Positions 1-7,175 of a DNA stretch of 52,040 nt are shown here, in pieces. Positions within the stretch are counted from its first letter, which is position 1; each line of letters opens with the position of its first letter. Below the pieces are notes generated by a model. That model saw only the letters and a program-made list of their open reading frames with translations. It was not told the origin of the DNA and searched no databases. Position numbers and translations under genes: made by a program. The stretch is from Candidatus Kaiserbacteria bacterium (lineage in GTDB: Bacteria > Patescibacteriota > Minisyncoccia > Phycocordibacterales > UBA2100), in contig JAIOPS010000043.1 of the NCBI GenBank assembly GCA_021413775.1, positions 1 through 52,040 on the forward strand, given 5' to 3'.

Positions 1-58
1 GCTAGAAGCAGATACACCACTAAAAAGTGGCGGCTCTGTTTCTCGTATTGAAACAAAA

Positions 59-84
59 CCCGACCACTAAAATGGTCGGGTTTT
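59..84 (+). terminator. Intrinsic terminator hairpin
   Basis: CCCGACCA (59-66) pairs with TGGTCGGG (73-80) around a CTAAAA loop and is followed by TTTT. A-rich bases on the 5' side would let it work in both directions. It separates an unseen upstream gene from the helix-turn-helix gene at 104. A TTG start at 83 in the frame of that gene lies inside this hairpin tail and is therefore unlikely. Confidence 0.8.
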
Positions 85-103
85 GTGTTACGGACTGAAA
101 ACT

Positions 104-649
104 ATGAAAAATAAAAAAGATAAAGCCTCCGCCTCGAAAGAAGAGCAGGAGCGTACAACAGTTCAAAAGGCTCTCTTCCTCGAGTCATTCGCGAGAACGT
201 ACGGCTATGCATCCGGCGTGTGTAAGAGTTTAGGGATGGGCCGCAGTACCTATCATTATTGGCGCAAGGAAGATCCTGTGTTCAACCAGGCTATTCTCGA
301 TATCCAAAAGGATCGGATATATGACGTCGAGGACAGTATGTATATTCAAGCCATCGTAAAAGAAAAAGTGGCAGCGGGAAAGTATATTCTTAGTCACAAA
401 CATCCGGATTATAAAGATAATAAGAAGAAGTTTTCTAGATACGGTGAGGTTCCTCTCCCGTTCGATGTCGAACCTACAATCGTCGATATCATTCGGGCAC
501 AGGAGATAGTGTCTTGGAATGACGAGCAACAACGGCTCAAAAGCAAAGATTCAACTGAAGCCAAGGTTAGGAAACAGACACAGGAGTACCACAAAACGTT
601 CGGCATGTCTGAATCAGGGCAGATTGCGGACTCGGGCGAGAGTGACTAG
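104..649 (+). CDS. phBC6A51-type helix-turn-helix protein (terminase small-subunit-like)
   Basis: 181 aa. The first third carries a helix-turn-helix of the type seen in phage-derived phBC6A51 homeodomain / terminase small subunit proteins: a short helix pair ending in GMGRSTYHYWRKEDPVF, then a long charged helix (QKDRIYDVEDSMYIQAI). The family phrase about isolating a long peptide chain, here KYILSHKHPDYKDN, follows. Members bind DNA in phage packaging or act as orphan DNA-binding proteins. The ATG at 104 was chosen because the upstream in-frame TTG sits in a terminator. No large terminase subunit or other phage gene is nearby, so this is probably a remnant or domesticated copy. The family call is from motif memory and fairly confident; the function is not. 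Confidence 0.65.
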   Translation: MKNKKDKASASKEEQERTTVQKALFLESFARTYGYASGVCKSLGMGRSTYHYWRKEDPVFNQAILDIQKDRIYDVEDSMYIQAIVKEKVAAGKYILSHKHPDYKDNKKKFSRYGEVPLPFDVEPTIVDIIRAQEIVSWNDEQQRLKSKDSTEAKVRKQTQEYHKTFGMSESGQIADSGESD

Positions 650-658
650 AATGCCTCT

Positions 659-1186
659 GTGAAGAACCGGCTTAAAGCACGCTTTGCCGAACTGCAAAAG
701 GGAGAAAATCTCATTCCAATGCTTTTGGCGATTGCTATTACAGGCATCGCGCTTTTTGACTCAAACTATCTGCACAATGAATTGCTGACGGTGATGTTTG
801 TACTCGCGTCACTGCTTTTTATTGTTTTGCTCTCTGTAATCTTTGCGTACGCAGGATACATAGTACTGAAGTCTCTTTTTCTCCTTAGCGCCGAATTGTC
901 GCTTTTAATATTTTTGGCTCAAGAGTATTGCAATACCGGAGTACATACCGGCGACGATGCGCTGAGATCGCTGGTTGCACTTTCTATCCTATATATCTTG
1001 TATGTCTTTTTTAAATCTCTTTGGACGGCACTGGTAAAAGAGAAGGATAATATTCCCGATAAGCAATGGACGAAGGAAGGAATCATTATCATCGGCTTCT
1101 TCCTGATTTCCGTCATTTCGCTGTTGTGGATGATCTACCAGGTCGCTAGTCCGATAATCCTTGGCCTCTGCGTCTACAGAATCTAA
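659..1186 (+). CDS. Multi-pass membrane protein of unknown function
   Basis: 175 aa with a GTG start, 9 nt after the preceding stop. After a basic N-terminus (KNRLKARF) there are four or five hydrophobic segments, roughly residues 19-36, 42-72, 75-90, 103-122 and 142-172, joined by short polar loops. No catalytic or transport motif is recognised. The close spacing suggests transcription with the helix-turn-helix gene upstream. It ends about 60 nt before the promoter of the glycosyltransferase/ATP-grasp operon, so it may belong to the same accessory island. Confidence 0.55.
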   Translation: MKNRLKARFAELQKGENLIPMLLAIAITGIALFDSNYLHNELLTVMFVLASLLFIVLLSVIFAYAGYIVLKSLFLLSAELSLLIFLAQEYCNTGVHTGDDALRSLVALSILYILYVFFKSLWTALVKEKDNIPDKQWTKEGIIIIGFFLISVISLLWMIYQVASPIILGLCVYRI

Positions 1187-1199
1187 AAACGGGAAAAAT

Positions 1200-1217
1200 G
1201 TCTAATTTGTCTAATTT
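1200..1217. repeat. Tandem 9-bp direct repeat upstream of operon promoter
   Basis: GTCTAATTT occurs twice back to back, ending 32 nt before the -10 hexamer at 1250. It lies where an upstream activator or -35/UP region would fall. No function can be shown from sequence alone. Confidence 0.5.
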
Positions 1218-1246
1218 CAGCTCCGTCCAGACTGCGTCGGGGAGAG

Positions 1247-1255
1247 TGGTAGAAT
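1247..1255 (+). promoter_or_regulatory. Extended -10 promoter, probable start of the modification operon transcript
   Basis: TG-G-TAGAAT matches the extended -10 pattern seen before many genes in this window. Transcription would begin near 1262, giving a leader of about 210 nt before the PqqD-GT2 start at 1473. Most other genes here have almost no leader, so this is unusual. Confidence 0.55.
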
Positions 1256-1272
1256 AATCCTGTAAAAGCCTT

Positions 1273-1458
1273 GTGCTGTATGACGGAGAAAGTTTCCGGC
1301 TCGGGCTGTCCAGCCAAGTCGAGCTAGGTTATCGCGCACGAGACACGGTGTTTGGCGATAGTGTTTGTACGCCAGGAAAACCAGCATTTCTGGCACGGCA
1401 CCACTTGCCTTTCGGCAAGTGTGGGATTGTGCACTGTGGTACTATGTTCGCTACATAA
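1273..1458 (+). CDS. Candidate small ORF (61 codons) before the PqqD-GT2 gene
   Basis: A GTG-initiated frame of 61 codons ends 14 nt before the ATG of the PqqD-containing protein. Its second half is Cys/Gly/His-containing (three Cys: one in DSVCTPG, two in GKCGIVHCG), which would be a conceivable RiPP core region. It was considered because RRE/PqqD proteins recognise leader peptides encoded nearby. Against it: the same DNA folds into several strong consecutive hairpins, there is no Shine-Dalgarno sequence, and a 61-codon open frame can arise by chance at this base composition. Treat as a hypothesis. Confidence 0.2.
   Translation: MLYDGESFRLGLSSQVELGYRARDTVFGDSVCTPGKPAFLARHHLPFGKCGIVHCGTMFAT
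1284..1432 (+). ncRNA. Structured leader RNA or ncRNA upstream of PqqD-GT2 operon
   Basis: Five successive stem-loops can be drawn by eye. They are 1284-1298; 1299-1324 (GCTCG/CGAGC with inner GGCT/AGCC and an AAGT bulge); 1330-1360 (TATCGC/GCGATA); 1371-1394 (GCCA plus GAAA against TTTC plus TGGC); and 1398-1432 (CACTTGCC-TTTC-GGCAAGTG, extended by GCAC/GTGC). The run begins about 20 nt after the likely transcription start and ends just before a second -10-like motif. I do not recognise a known riboswitch, RNase P, SRP, 6S or tmRNA signature. It could be a cis-regulatory leader or a separate small RNA. Confidence 0.4.
1437..1445 (+). promoter_or_regulatory. Second extended -10 promoter before PqqD-GT2
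   Basis: TG-G-TACTAT lies 27 nt before the ATG at 1473. Transcription would start near 1452-1455, leaving a leader of about 20 nt. It may serve the operon alone or together with the promoter at 1247. Confidence 0.45.
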
Positions 1459-1472
1459 GAGAACTGGCGACC

Positions 1473-2576
1473 ATGAGTGAACACCAAGCGTTTTCGATAA
1501 ACGAACAGAAGACTGTTAGCGAGACGGTTGAGGGGGAGGCAATCATTATTAATCTTGAAACAGGTTCATACTATAGCCTTAATCCCATCGCTTCGGTGAT
1601 ATGGAATTTGATTGCTGAGCGCTATAGTGTGCACGACATTGAGACTGCGCTTACGAACAAGTACGGACTTTCAGTAAGAGATGATCTCTCCACCTTTATA
1701 CGGACGCTCAGAGAAGAAAAACTCATTCTCCCGAGCGAAGCCATCTCGAAAGGTGTGGTACCTACATTTGTTCCAGAAGTGTATGGCGCTCCTGAACTTC
1801 TCAAATATGAAGACATGCAGGCAATGCTTCTGGCCGATCCGGTGCACGACGTCGATCAGAGTGGGTGGCCCATTCTGAAGAAACAACACGGTTCAGTGAC
1901 CCCACCTCTCCTGTCCGTTATCATCCCTGTGTTCAATACTGAAGCATACATAGCCGACGCGATTCAATCGATACTCAACACCAATTATCCTGAGCTAGAA
2001 ATTATTGTGGTAGATGATGGTTCGACCGACTCTACGCCAGAGGTGCTTCGTTCTTTTGGAGATGCCATTACCGTCATCCGGCAGTCCAATCAGGGGCAGT
2101 CAGTGGCGCGCAACGTAGGATTGCGTGCATCGACCGGGACCCTCATTGCCTTTCTCGATGCAGATGATGTATGGACAGAGAATCACCTCTCTGTTCTGCG
2201 CAATCTTCTAGATGAACATCCGGACTGTGTGCTCGCGCGCGGGAATATTCAGTATGTGCGTCTTGTGAACGGCGAAATAGTTAAACAGACAGAAGGCCTC
2301 TTCATGCAGTCATTGGTGGGTTCCTGTCTCTATCGGAGAGAGGTGTTTGCGACGGTGGGTGAATTCGATGAGGAGATGCGTTCAGGGGAGGATGGCGACT
2401 GGAACTTACGGTTCGAAGAGAGCGGGCTTTTGGAGTGTCGTACTGACGAAGTCGTGCTGCTGTATCGCAGGCACGATCGTAACATGACGAACACTCGTAA
2501 AGTATTAGTACGAGGTCAGATTGATGCAGCGCGTAAGCGGGTAGAACGCGTTCGTAGTAGAGCGAAGACACCCTAG
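1473..2576 (+). CDS. PqqD/RRE domain fused to family-2 glycosyltransferase
   Basis: 367 aa. Residues about 1-92 form a PqqD-like domain: EGEAIIINLETGSYYSLN, then IWNLI, a charged helix and a final LREEKLILP. PqqD-like domains (RiPP recognition elements) bind leader peptides and present them to modifying enzymes. A linker of about 50 residues leads to a GT-A domain starting at residue 146 (SVIIPVFNTEAYI, VDDGSTDS, and FLDADDVW with the metal-binding DxD at D229-D231). Such enzymes transfer sugars from nucleotide-sugars. The ATG at 1473 was chosen because the PqqD fold begins there. It opens a six-gene operon and the next gene starts 1 nt after its stop. The fusion suggests that a peptide bound by the RRE is glycosylated; this is inference. 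Confidence 0.85.
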   Translation: MSEHQAFSINEQKTVSETVEGEAIIINLETGSYYSLNPIASVIWNLIAERYSVHDIETALTNKYGLSVRDDLSTFIRTLREEKLILPSEAISKGVVPTFVPEVYGAPELLKYEDMQAMLLADPVHDVDQSGWPILKKQHGSVTPPLLSVIIPVFNTEAYIADAIQSILNTNYPELEIIVVDDGSTDSTPEVLRSFGDAITVIRQSNQGQSVARNVGLRASTGTLIAFLDADDVWTENHLSVLRNLLDEHPDCVLARGNIQYVRLVNGEIVKQTEGLFMQSLVGSCLYRREVFATVGEFDEEMRSGEDGDWNLRFEESGLLECRTDEVVLLYRRHDRNMTNTRKVLVRGQIDAARKRVERVRSRAKTP

Positions 2577-2577
2577 C

Positions 2578-3639
2578 ATGGAACTTATTCGGACAGGCAA
2601 TCTCTACCGCATTACCAAGAATTATTTTACTGACGTGGTGCTTCCGGCAACGAACGTACTCGCCAGTAGGCACGAGTCGAGCGTGCGCACCTACCGAATT
2701 CACACGCACACCTTCCGGATTGAATTTTTCTCGCCCGTTCTTGAGCAGCGTTTCTCGAAAGCACTGAGCGGTCTTGAAGTGCCTGCGCAAGACAAGGTCG
2801 ACCTTACTGTAGTGGCTTGGGACAAAGCCACGAGTGCCGTCGTGTCTCCACTGGTCTTGAACGCGTATCATCTCCTGCCGGAAGTCGATGCAAAGGGAAC
2901 GATCTGCGAGGATTTTGTCGGCGTGTATATTCATGGAGAGGAAAGCGTGACACTCTACGACATAGATGCACAAAAAGCGTACTACTATGTATCGGATGCG
3001 AAGGATCTTCCGCACTGGGTTGACGCTGCACCACTACGCACGCTTTTGCACTGGTTTCTTACCGCTCGGAATATGCAACTTATGCACGGCGCGGTAGTTG
3101 GTCATGCAGGGAGAGGGGTGCTGCTCACTGCGCCCGGAGGTTCGGGCAAATCTACCACCGCATTTAATTGTTTGCGTCAGGGTATGGAGTATTTGGGTGA
3201 CGACTATGTTGCAATAACTGAAAAGGTGCCCATTACTGCGCACGGATTGTATGCTTCCGCAAAGCTTACACAAGACGCCATGAGCCACTTACCAGTCCTC
3301 GAACACTATGCGGTGGTAGAGGCAGGTGTGGAAAAGGCGGTGATTCATGTTCCGGATGTACTTCTGGGACACCTGGTGCGCGAAGCGCAACTGCTTGCCA
3401 TTTTTGTGCCAAAAATACACTCAGGAGAAACAACATACCTGATACCGGCAGGGAAGTCAGATGTACTGCGCGCGATTGTTCCTACGACATTGTTTCAACT
3501 ACCCTTTGCTCGTAAAGAAATACTTTCGGTTATGCGCACTCTGGTAGAGGAGCTCCCGTGCTATTTTTTGATGCTGGGCAAAAACCGTGATGAGGCACCT
3601 GAGACTATCATGTCCTTTATTAAAGGCGCGATAGAGTAA
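2578..3639 (+). CDS. HPr-kinase-like ATPase/kinase of RiPP clusters
   Basis: 353 aa. The C-terminal half resembles HPr(Ser) kinase: a P-loop APGGSGKST at residues 185-193 and an acidic DD at 208-209 (YLGDDYVAI), placed as the catalytic/Mg site is in HprK. The N-terminal half of about 150 residues has no motif I recognise. Proteins of this kind are common in lasso-peptide and related RiPP clusters, where some phosphorylate the peptide (known for the paeninodin kinase). No HPr or PTS gene is visible here, so regulation of sugar uptake is an unlikely role. It starts 1 nt after the PqqD-GT2 gene and ends 4 nt before the ABC exporter, indicating translational coupling. The substrate is unknown; phosphorylation of an operon product is inferred. 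Confidence 0.75.
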   Translation: MELIRTGNLYRITKNYFTDVVLPATNVLASRHESSVRTYRIHTHTFRIEFFSPVLEQRFSKALSGLEVPAQDKVDLTVVAWDKATSAVVSPLVLNAYHLLPEVDAKGTICEDFVGVYIHGEESVTLYDIDAQKAYYYVSDAKDLPHWVDAAPLRTLLHWFLTARNMQLMHGAVVGHAGRGVLLTAPGGSGKSTTAFNCLRQGMEYLGDDYVAITEKVPITAHGLYASAKLTQDAMSHLPVLEHYAVVEAGVEKAVIHVPDVLLGHLVREAQLLAIFVPKIHSGETTYLIPAGKSDVLRAIVPTTLFQLPFARKEILSVMRTLVEELPCYFLMLGKNRDEAPETIMSFIKGAIE

Positions 3640-3643
3640 TTGT

Positions 3644-5296
3644 ATGGACCGTTTTTCTATCTACATCAGCTACTTTTCCGGAGCAAAAATAAAGCTCTTA
3701 GTCAGTGGTTCACTAATCGTAGCGCAAACTGCATCTTTGGTTCCCATTGCCATAATCCTCCGGCATATTTTTGAGACCTCCTTACCGACGAAAAACAGCA
3801 CCGACTTGGTGGTGTCGCTTGCACTGATATTGGCACTCTTTTTCATAAACGCACTAGCCACAATAGGCAATCGGCACCTGGTGTTGTCACTCGTTAAATC
3901 AACCACCTACCGTATACGCACTGACGCTATAGCGCACCTTGCAAAGGCGAGTCGGTCGTTCTACGGGAGCAGCGATCTTGATGCTCTGCATACCAACGTT
4001 GTGCACGACTCTGAGCGCATAGACTTCATGACAAATGCGCTCTTTTCGCAGTTCATACCAGGCGCGCTGATTGTGGCGGGGCTTTCGCTGTATCTTGTGG
4101 CCATCAACCCGCTCCTGTTTGTGGTAGTGTCACTGCTATTACCTCTGGGATACGTTGCTGGAAAAAGTCTTGGTAAGGAGGTGCAACACCGTACACGGGT
4201 GTTTCATGCTGACTTCGCGAATTTCAGTAAAAGCGTTTTCTTTTTCCTGCGCTTTAGTGATTTGATAAAAATATCTTCAGCCGAAGACTTTGAACGTGCA
4301 CGGCAAGAGAATGTGATTGCGAACCTTCGCGATTCGAGCAAGCACATGTCGTGGCTTTCTACGGTGTACTTGATGATGCAGAATAATCTTTTGGTATTTG
4401 TGGGAATACTCATACTCTTGCTCGGTGGCTTTCAAGTGATTGAAGGTGTTGTTACGCTCGGTTCGATACTGTCGTTTTATGTAGCGCTTAATCTACTAAG
4501 TGCTCAGGCGCGCGGAGCTATCGGCGCCATGCCCGTTATTCTCGAGGGTATGGAATCACTCAAGACCGTGTCCCCGCTACTTTCTGTCATTCCGGTAGCC
4601 GTTTCCAAGCAGCCACTCCAGGGAGCGCTGTCGAAGATTGAGTTTGCAAATGTAGCATTTGCGCATCCTGGCGCTTCTGGACTTATGAACATATCGTTCA
4701 CCCTTACACCTGGAAAGTCCGTCGGTATTGTTGGCCCGTCGGGCTCAGGCAAATCCACTATTGTGCACTTATTGCTCGGTCTACATGAGCCAGATGCTGG
4801 AACTGTGCTGGTAAACGGGAGTGATTTGCGCACCATAGACGAACAGTCGTATCGGTCGCACATCGGAGTGCTCATGCAAGATCCCGCCCTCTTTGCGGGA
4901 ACAGTACGCGAAAATTTGCTCTATGGCACAGCGCAGTGCACCGACGAAGAAATGGAACGCGTGTGCCGATTGTGCGAAATCCACGAAAGTATTGTTGCGC
5001 TACCGCAGGGGTACGACACTATGCTGGGCGAACGTGGTGTGACTATTTCGGGTGGCCAGCGTCAGCGCATTGCTATTGCACGCGCACACTTGCGCAAACC
5101 AAAGCTGCTTGTGCTCGACGAACCAAACAATAATCTTGCGGATGACATGATTGTCAGGATTATGCAATCCGCGATGGCAGAGGGAGTTATGCTACTCGTC
5201 ATTACTCATAGCGAGCATCTGACTACCTATTTAGACCAGGTGTATATCTGTGCCGTCGGCGCACAGGCACAATCAACACTTACTGAACGAACATAG
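3644..5296 (+). CDS. ABC exporter, fused permease and ATPase
   Basis: 550 aa half-transporter. The N-terminal ~310 residues hold about six membrane helices of the exporter type. The ATPase domain has Walker A GPSGSGKST (364-372), Q-loop LMQDPALF (Q412), signature ISGGQRQR (468-475), Walker B VLDEP (490-494) and a switch His in VITHSEH. It would work as a homodimer exporting the product of the operon. It begins directly with a membrane segment, so there is no C39 leader-peptidase domain as in SunT/LanT-type bacteriocin exporters. No other leader protease is present in the operon. The stop is 4 nt from the start of the second glycosyltransferase. Confidence 0.9.
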   Translation: MDRFSIYISYFSGAKIKLLVSGSLIVAQTASLVPIAIILRHIFETSLPTKNSTDLVVSLALILALFFINALATIGNRHLVLSLVKSTTYRIRTDAIAHLAKASRSFYGSSDLDALHTNVVHDSERIDFMTNALFSQFIPGALIVAGLSLYLVAINPLLFVVVSLLLPLGYVAGKSLGKEVQHRTRVFHADFANFSKSVFFFLRFSDLIKISSAEDFERARQENVIANLRDSSKHMSWLSTVYLMMQNNLLVFVGILILLLGGFQVIEGVVTLGSILSFYVALNLLSAQARGAIGAMPVILEGMESLKTVSPLLSVIPVAVSKQPLQGALSKIEFANVAFAHPGASGLMNISFTLTPGKSVGIVGPSGSGKSTIVHLLLGLHEPDAGTVLVNGSDLRTIDEQSYRSHIGVLMQDPALFAGTVRENLLYGTAQCTDEEMERVCRLCEIHESIVALPQGYDTMLGERGVTISGGQRQRIAIARAHLRKPKLLVLDEPNNNLADDMIVRIMQSAMAEGVMLLVITHSEHLTTYLDQVYICAVGAQAQSTLTERT

Positions 5297-5300
5297 TGGT

Positions 5301-5996
5301 ATGGAACAGAATAAGCGCATCAGTGTCGTCATGCCCGTCTTCAATGCAGAGCGGTATGTGGCCGATGCCGTGCAAAGTGTATTGAATCAAACGTATGGTT
5401 CCATTGAACTCATCTGTGTTGACGATGGCTCAACTGATGCGTCGGCTTCCGTTCTGAGGTCATTTGGCGATGCTATTACCTGCATCTTCCTTGAAACCAA
5501 CAGTGGTATTGCAGTTGCACGAAATACAGGTGCCGCTTCGGCATCGGGAGCATTCCTTGCGTTTATGGATGCTGACGACCTATGGAAGGAGGATAAGCTC
5601 GCGTTACAGAGCGCATGCTTCGACGAGAACCCTGCCATCGATCTGGTATTTACCTACATGCAATGCTTCATTAGTCCAGAACTTCCGGCTGAGGTACAGG
5701 AGCTACGAGAGTTGCCTGTGGAACCAGTTGTTGGACATGTACCTTCCGCAGTACTCATAAAACGAAGCTCGTTTGATAGGGTGGGGAACTTTAACCCTGT
5801 ATGGCGTGTTGGCGAGTTTATCGACTGGCGGGCGCGTGCGGTTGATGCGGGGCTCAAAGAGGTAACGCTCCCGGAGACACTGTTGTTGCGACGGATTCAT
5901 GACAGAAATACTGGCGTAACCGAGCGATCTTCTCGGGTCGATTATGTTCGTATTGTGCGCGAAGCGCTTGCTCGTCGAAAAAATGACCATGCGTAA
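5301..5996 (+). CDS. Family-2 glycosyltransferase
   Basis: 231 aa, a single GT-A domain. Visible motifs are ISVVMPVFNAERYV at the N-terminus, VDDGSTDAS, SGIAVARNTG, and FMDADDLW with DxD at D90-D92. An acidic stretch near GEFIDWRARAVDAG may hold the catalytic base. It is a clear paralogue of the GT2 half of the first operon gene: both contain LRSFGDAIT and a closely matching DxD region, so an internal duplication is likely. The ATG at 5301 follows the ABC transporter stop by 4 nt; an upstream in-frame start would overlap that gene and adds no recognisable sequence. The acceptor is unknown; sequential addition of two sugars with the first enzyme is plausible. Confidence 0.85.
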   Translation: MEQNKRISVVMPVFNAERYVADAVQSVLNQTYGSIELICVDDGSTDASASVLRSFGDAITCIFLETNSGIAVARNTGAASASGAFLAFMDADDLWKEDKLALQSACFDENPAIDLVFTYMQCFISPELPAEVQELRELPVEPVVGHVPSAVLIKRSSFDRVGNFNPVWRVGEFIDWRARAVDAGLKEVTLPETLLLRRIHDRNTGVTERSSRVDYVRIVREALARRKNDHA

Positions 5997-7170
5997 AGAC
6001 ATGAATTCATTTCCGGAGAGTTTCCCTTCGCCAGACGAAGAATTACTCCTCAGGGTACTGCTTTCACCGGATGAAGAGCTTGCAGAACACTACGCAGCGT
6101 GGAAGTCGACAACTGTGTTTGATGCCGTCCCATACGCGGTGCTTGGCTTGATGCCACTTTTATACATACGACTTTCGAAACACGGAATTGTTGATGAGCT
6201 GACTCCGCGATTGCACGGTATCTATAAATATGCGTGGACAAAAAACCAGCTACTTATTGCAGAAGTCCGCACACTCCTCGAAGTGCTGAACGCTACAGGT
6301 GTTTCTTCCGTTGTGCTAAAAGGGGTGCCGCTACTTCTTACCGTCTATAAGGATGTCGGTGCCCGTTTCCTGGGGGATGTCGACGTATTGATACACGGAC
6401 ATGATGCGCCAACGGTGCTTAGATATCTAACTGAAACGGGGTGGACCTATAAGGACCCTGCGATTGTTCCAGAGGGAACGAGGTTTGGACTCGATACCGT
6501 CATACATGCCACACCTCTCACCAAACCGGGCGGTCTTGAACTTGAGGTGCACTGGCATGTGTACCATGTGGAAACGAAGTCGCACGCGCTTCGCTTGCTT
6601 ACACTTGGGTCTATGTCCCATGCCCAACCGGACGATGCATATCACTGGGAACATGCGGTACTAACAACCGTTCGTGACGTTCCAACACGGATGCTCTCGC
6701 CAGAAGATTTCCTCGTGCATATTATCTCTCATGGTGCAGACGGCAACAGTATGCGACCCTTTCGGTGGGTTGTTGATGCTGTATGGCTTATCCGTGCACA
6801 CGCAACGCTTGATTGGCAAGAAGTTGTTCGCGCCGCAGAGGTAGCTGACCGTAGTATCGATGTATCCATTGGCCTACGCTATTTAGCGGAGCGAGGCTTT
6901 GCGAATATTCCCGAGACGGTGATACGGGAACTTGCAGAACATCCGGTGTCTGCGCTCGACGCTCGACGGTACCGACGTCGCACCACGGTTTCTAAGTCAC
7001 TTCTCGGGAACTTCCCACTACTGTGGTATCGCTACTTCAAGTTCGAATCAAACGGAACCGTATATGGCTTCCCATCTTTTCTTGCGCGCCAGTGGGGGTT
7101 GAAGAGTGCTCTTGAGGTGCCGGGGTACGTGACGAAGAAATATACGCAACGGTTGGGAGTGCACAAGTAG
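5989..7170 (+). CDS. PF14907-like nucleotidyltransferase family protein
   Basis: 393 aa. The central part has the Pol-beta-type nucleotidyltransferase signature of the uncharacterised NTP_transf_5 family: VVLKGVPLLL (K111), a Tyr-Lys-Asp stretch, then RFLGDVDVLI with R126, D130 and D132, followed by a histidine-containing ELEVHWHVYHVE segment. Family members are frequent next to PqqD, HprK-like and glycosyltransferase genes and have been linked to tailoring of lasso-type peptides, although the chemistry is poorly known. Starts at 5983, 5989 and 6001 are all possible. The 5989 ATG overlaps the stop of the preceding GT2, consistent with coupling. The next gene follows 5 nt after its stop. Confidence 0.75.
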   Translation: MRKDMNSFPESFPSPDEELLLRVLLSPDEELAEHYAAWKSTTVFDAVPYAVLGLMPLLYIRLSKHGIVDELTPRLHGIYKYAWTKNQLLIAEVRTLLEVLNATGVSSVVLKGVPLLLTVYKDVGARFLGDVDVLIHGHDAPTVLRYLTETGWTYKDPAIVPEGTRFGLDTVIHATPLTKPGGLELEVHWHVYHVETKSHALRLLTLGSMSHAQPDDAYHWEHAVLTTVRDVPTRMLSPEDFLVHIISHGADGNSMRPFRWVVDAVWLIRAHATLDWQEVVRAAEVADRSIDVSIGLRYLAERGFANIPETVIRELAEHPVSALDARRYRRRTTVSKSLLGNFPLLWYRYFKFESNGTVYGFPSFLARQWGLKSALEVPGYVTKKYTQRLGVHK

Positions 7171-7175
7171 AGCAT

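Noticed and set aside
83..103. Upstream TTG start of the phage-type HTH gene
   Set aside because: It falls in the tail of the terminator hairpin at 59-84; the ATG at 104 gives the natural N-terminus.
1284..1432. RNase P, SRP, 6S or tmRNA in the hairpin-rich leader
   Set aside because: A GGAGAAAGTTTCCGG stretch recalls the RNase P P4 region, but the matching 3' consensus is missing. No SRP loop, tmRNA 5' consensus or single long 6S hairpin is present.
2302..3015. Long open frame on the minus strand (237 codons)
   Set aside because: It lies antisense to the GT2 and HprK-like genes, which have clear motifs; the translation is His/Arg/Cys-rich with no recognisable domain.
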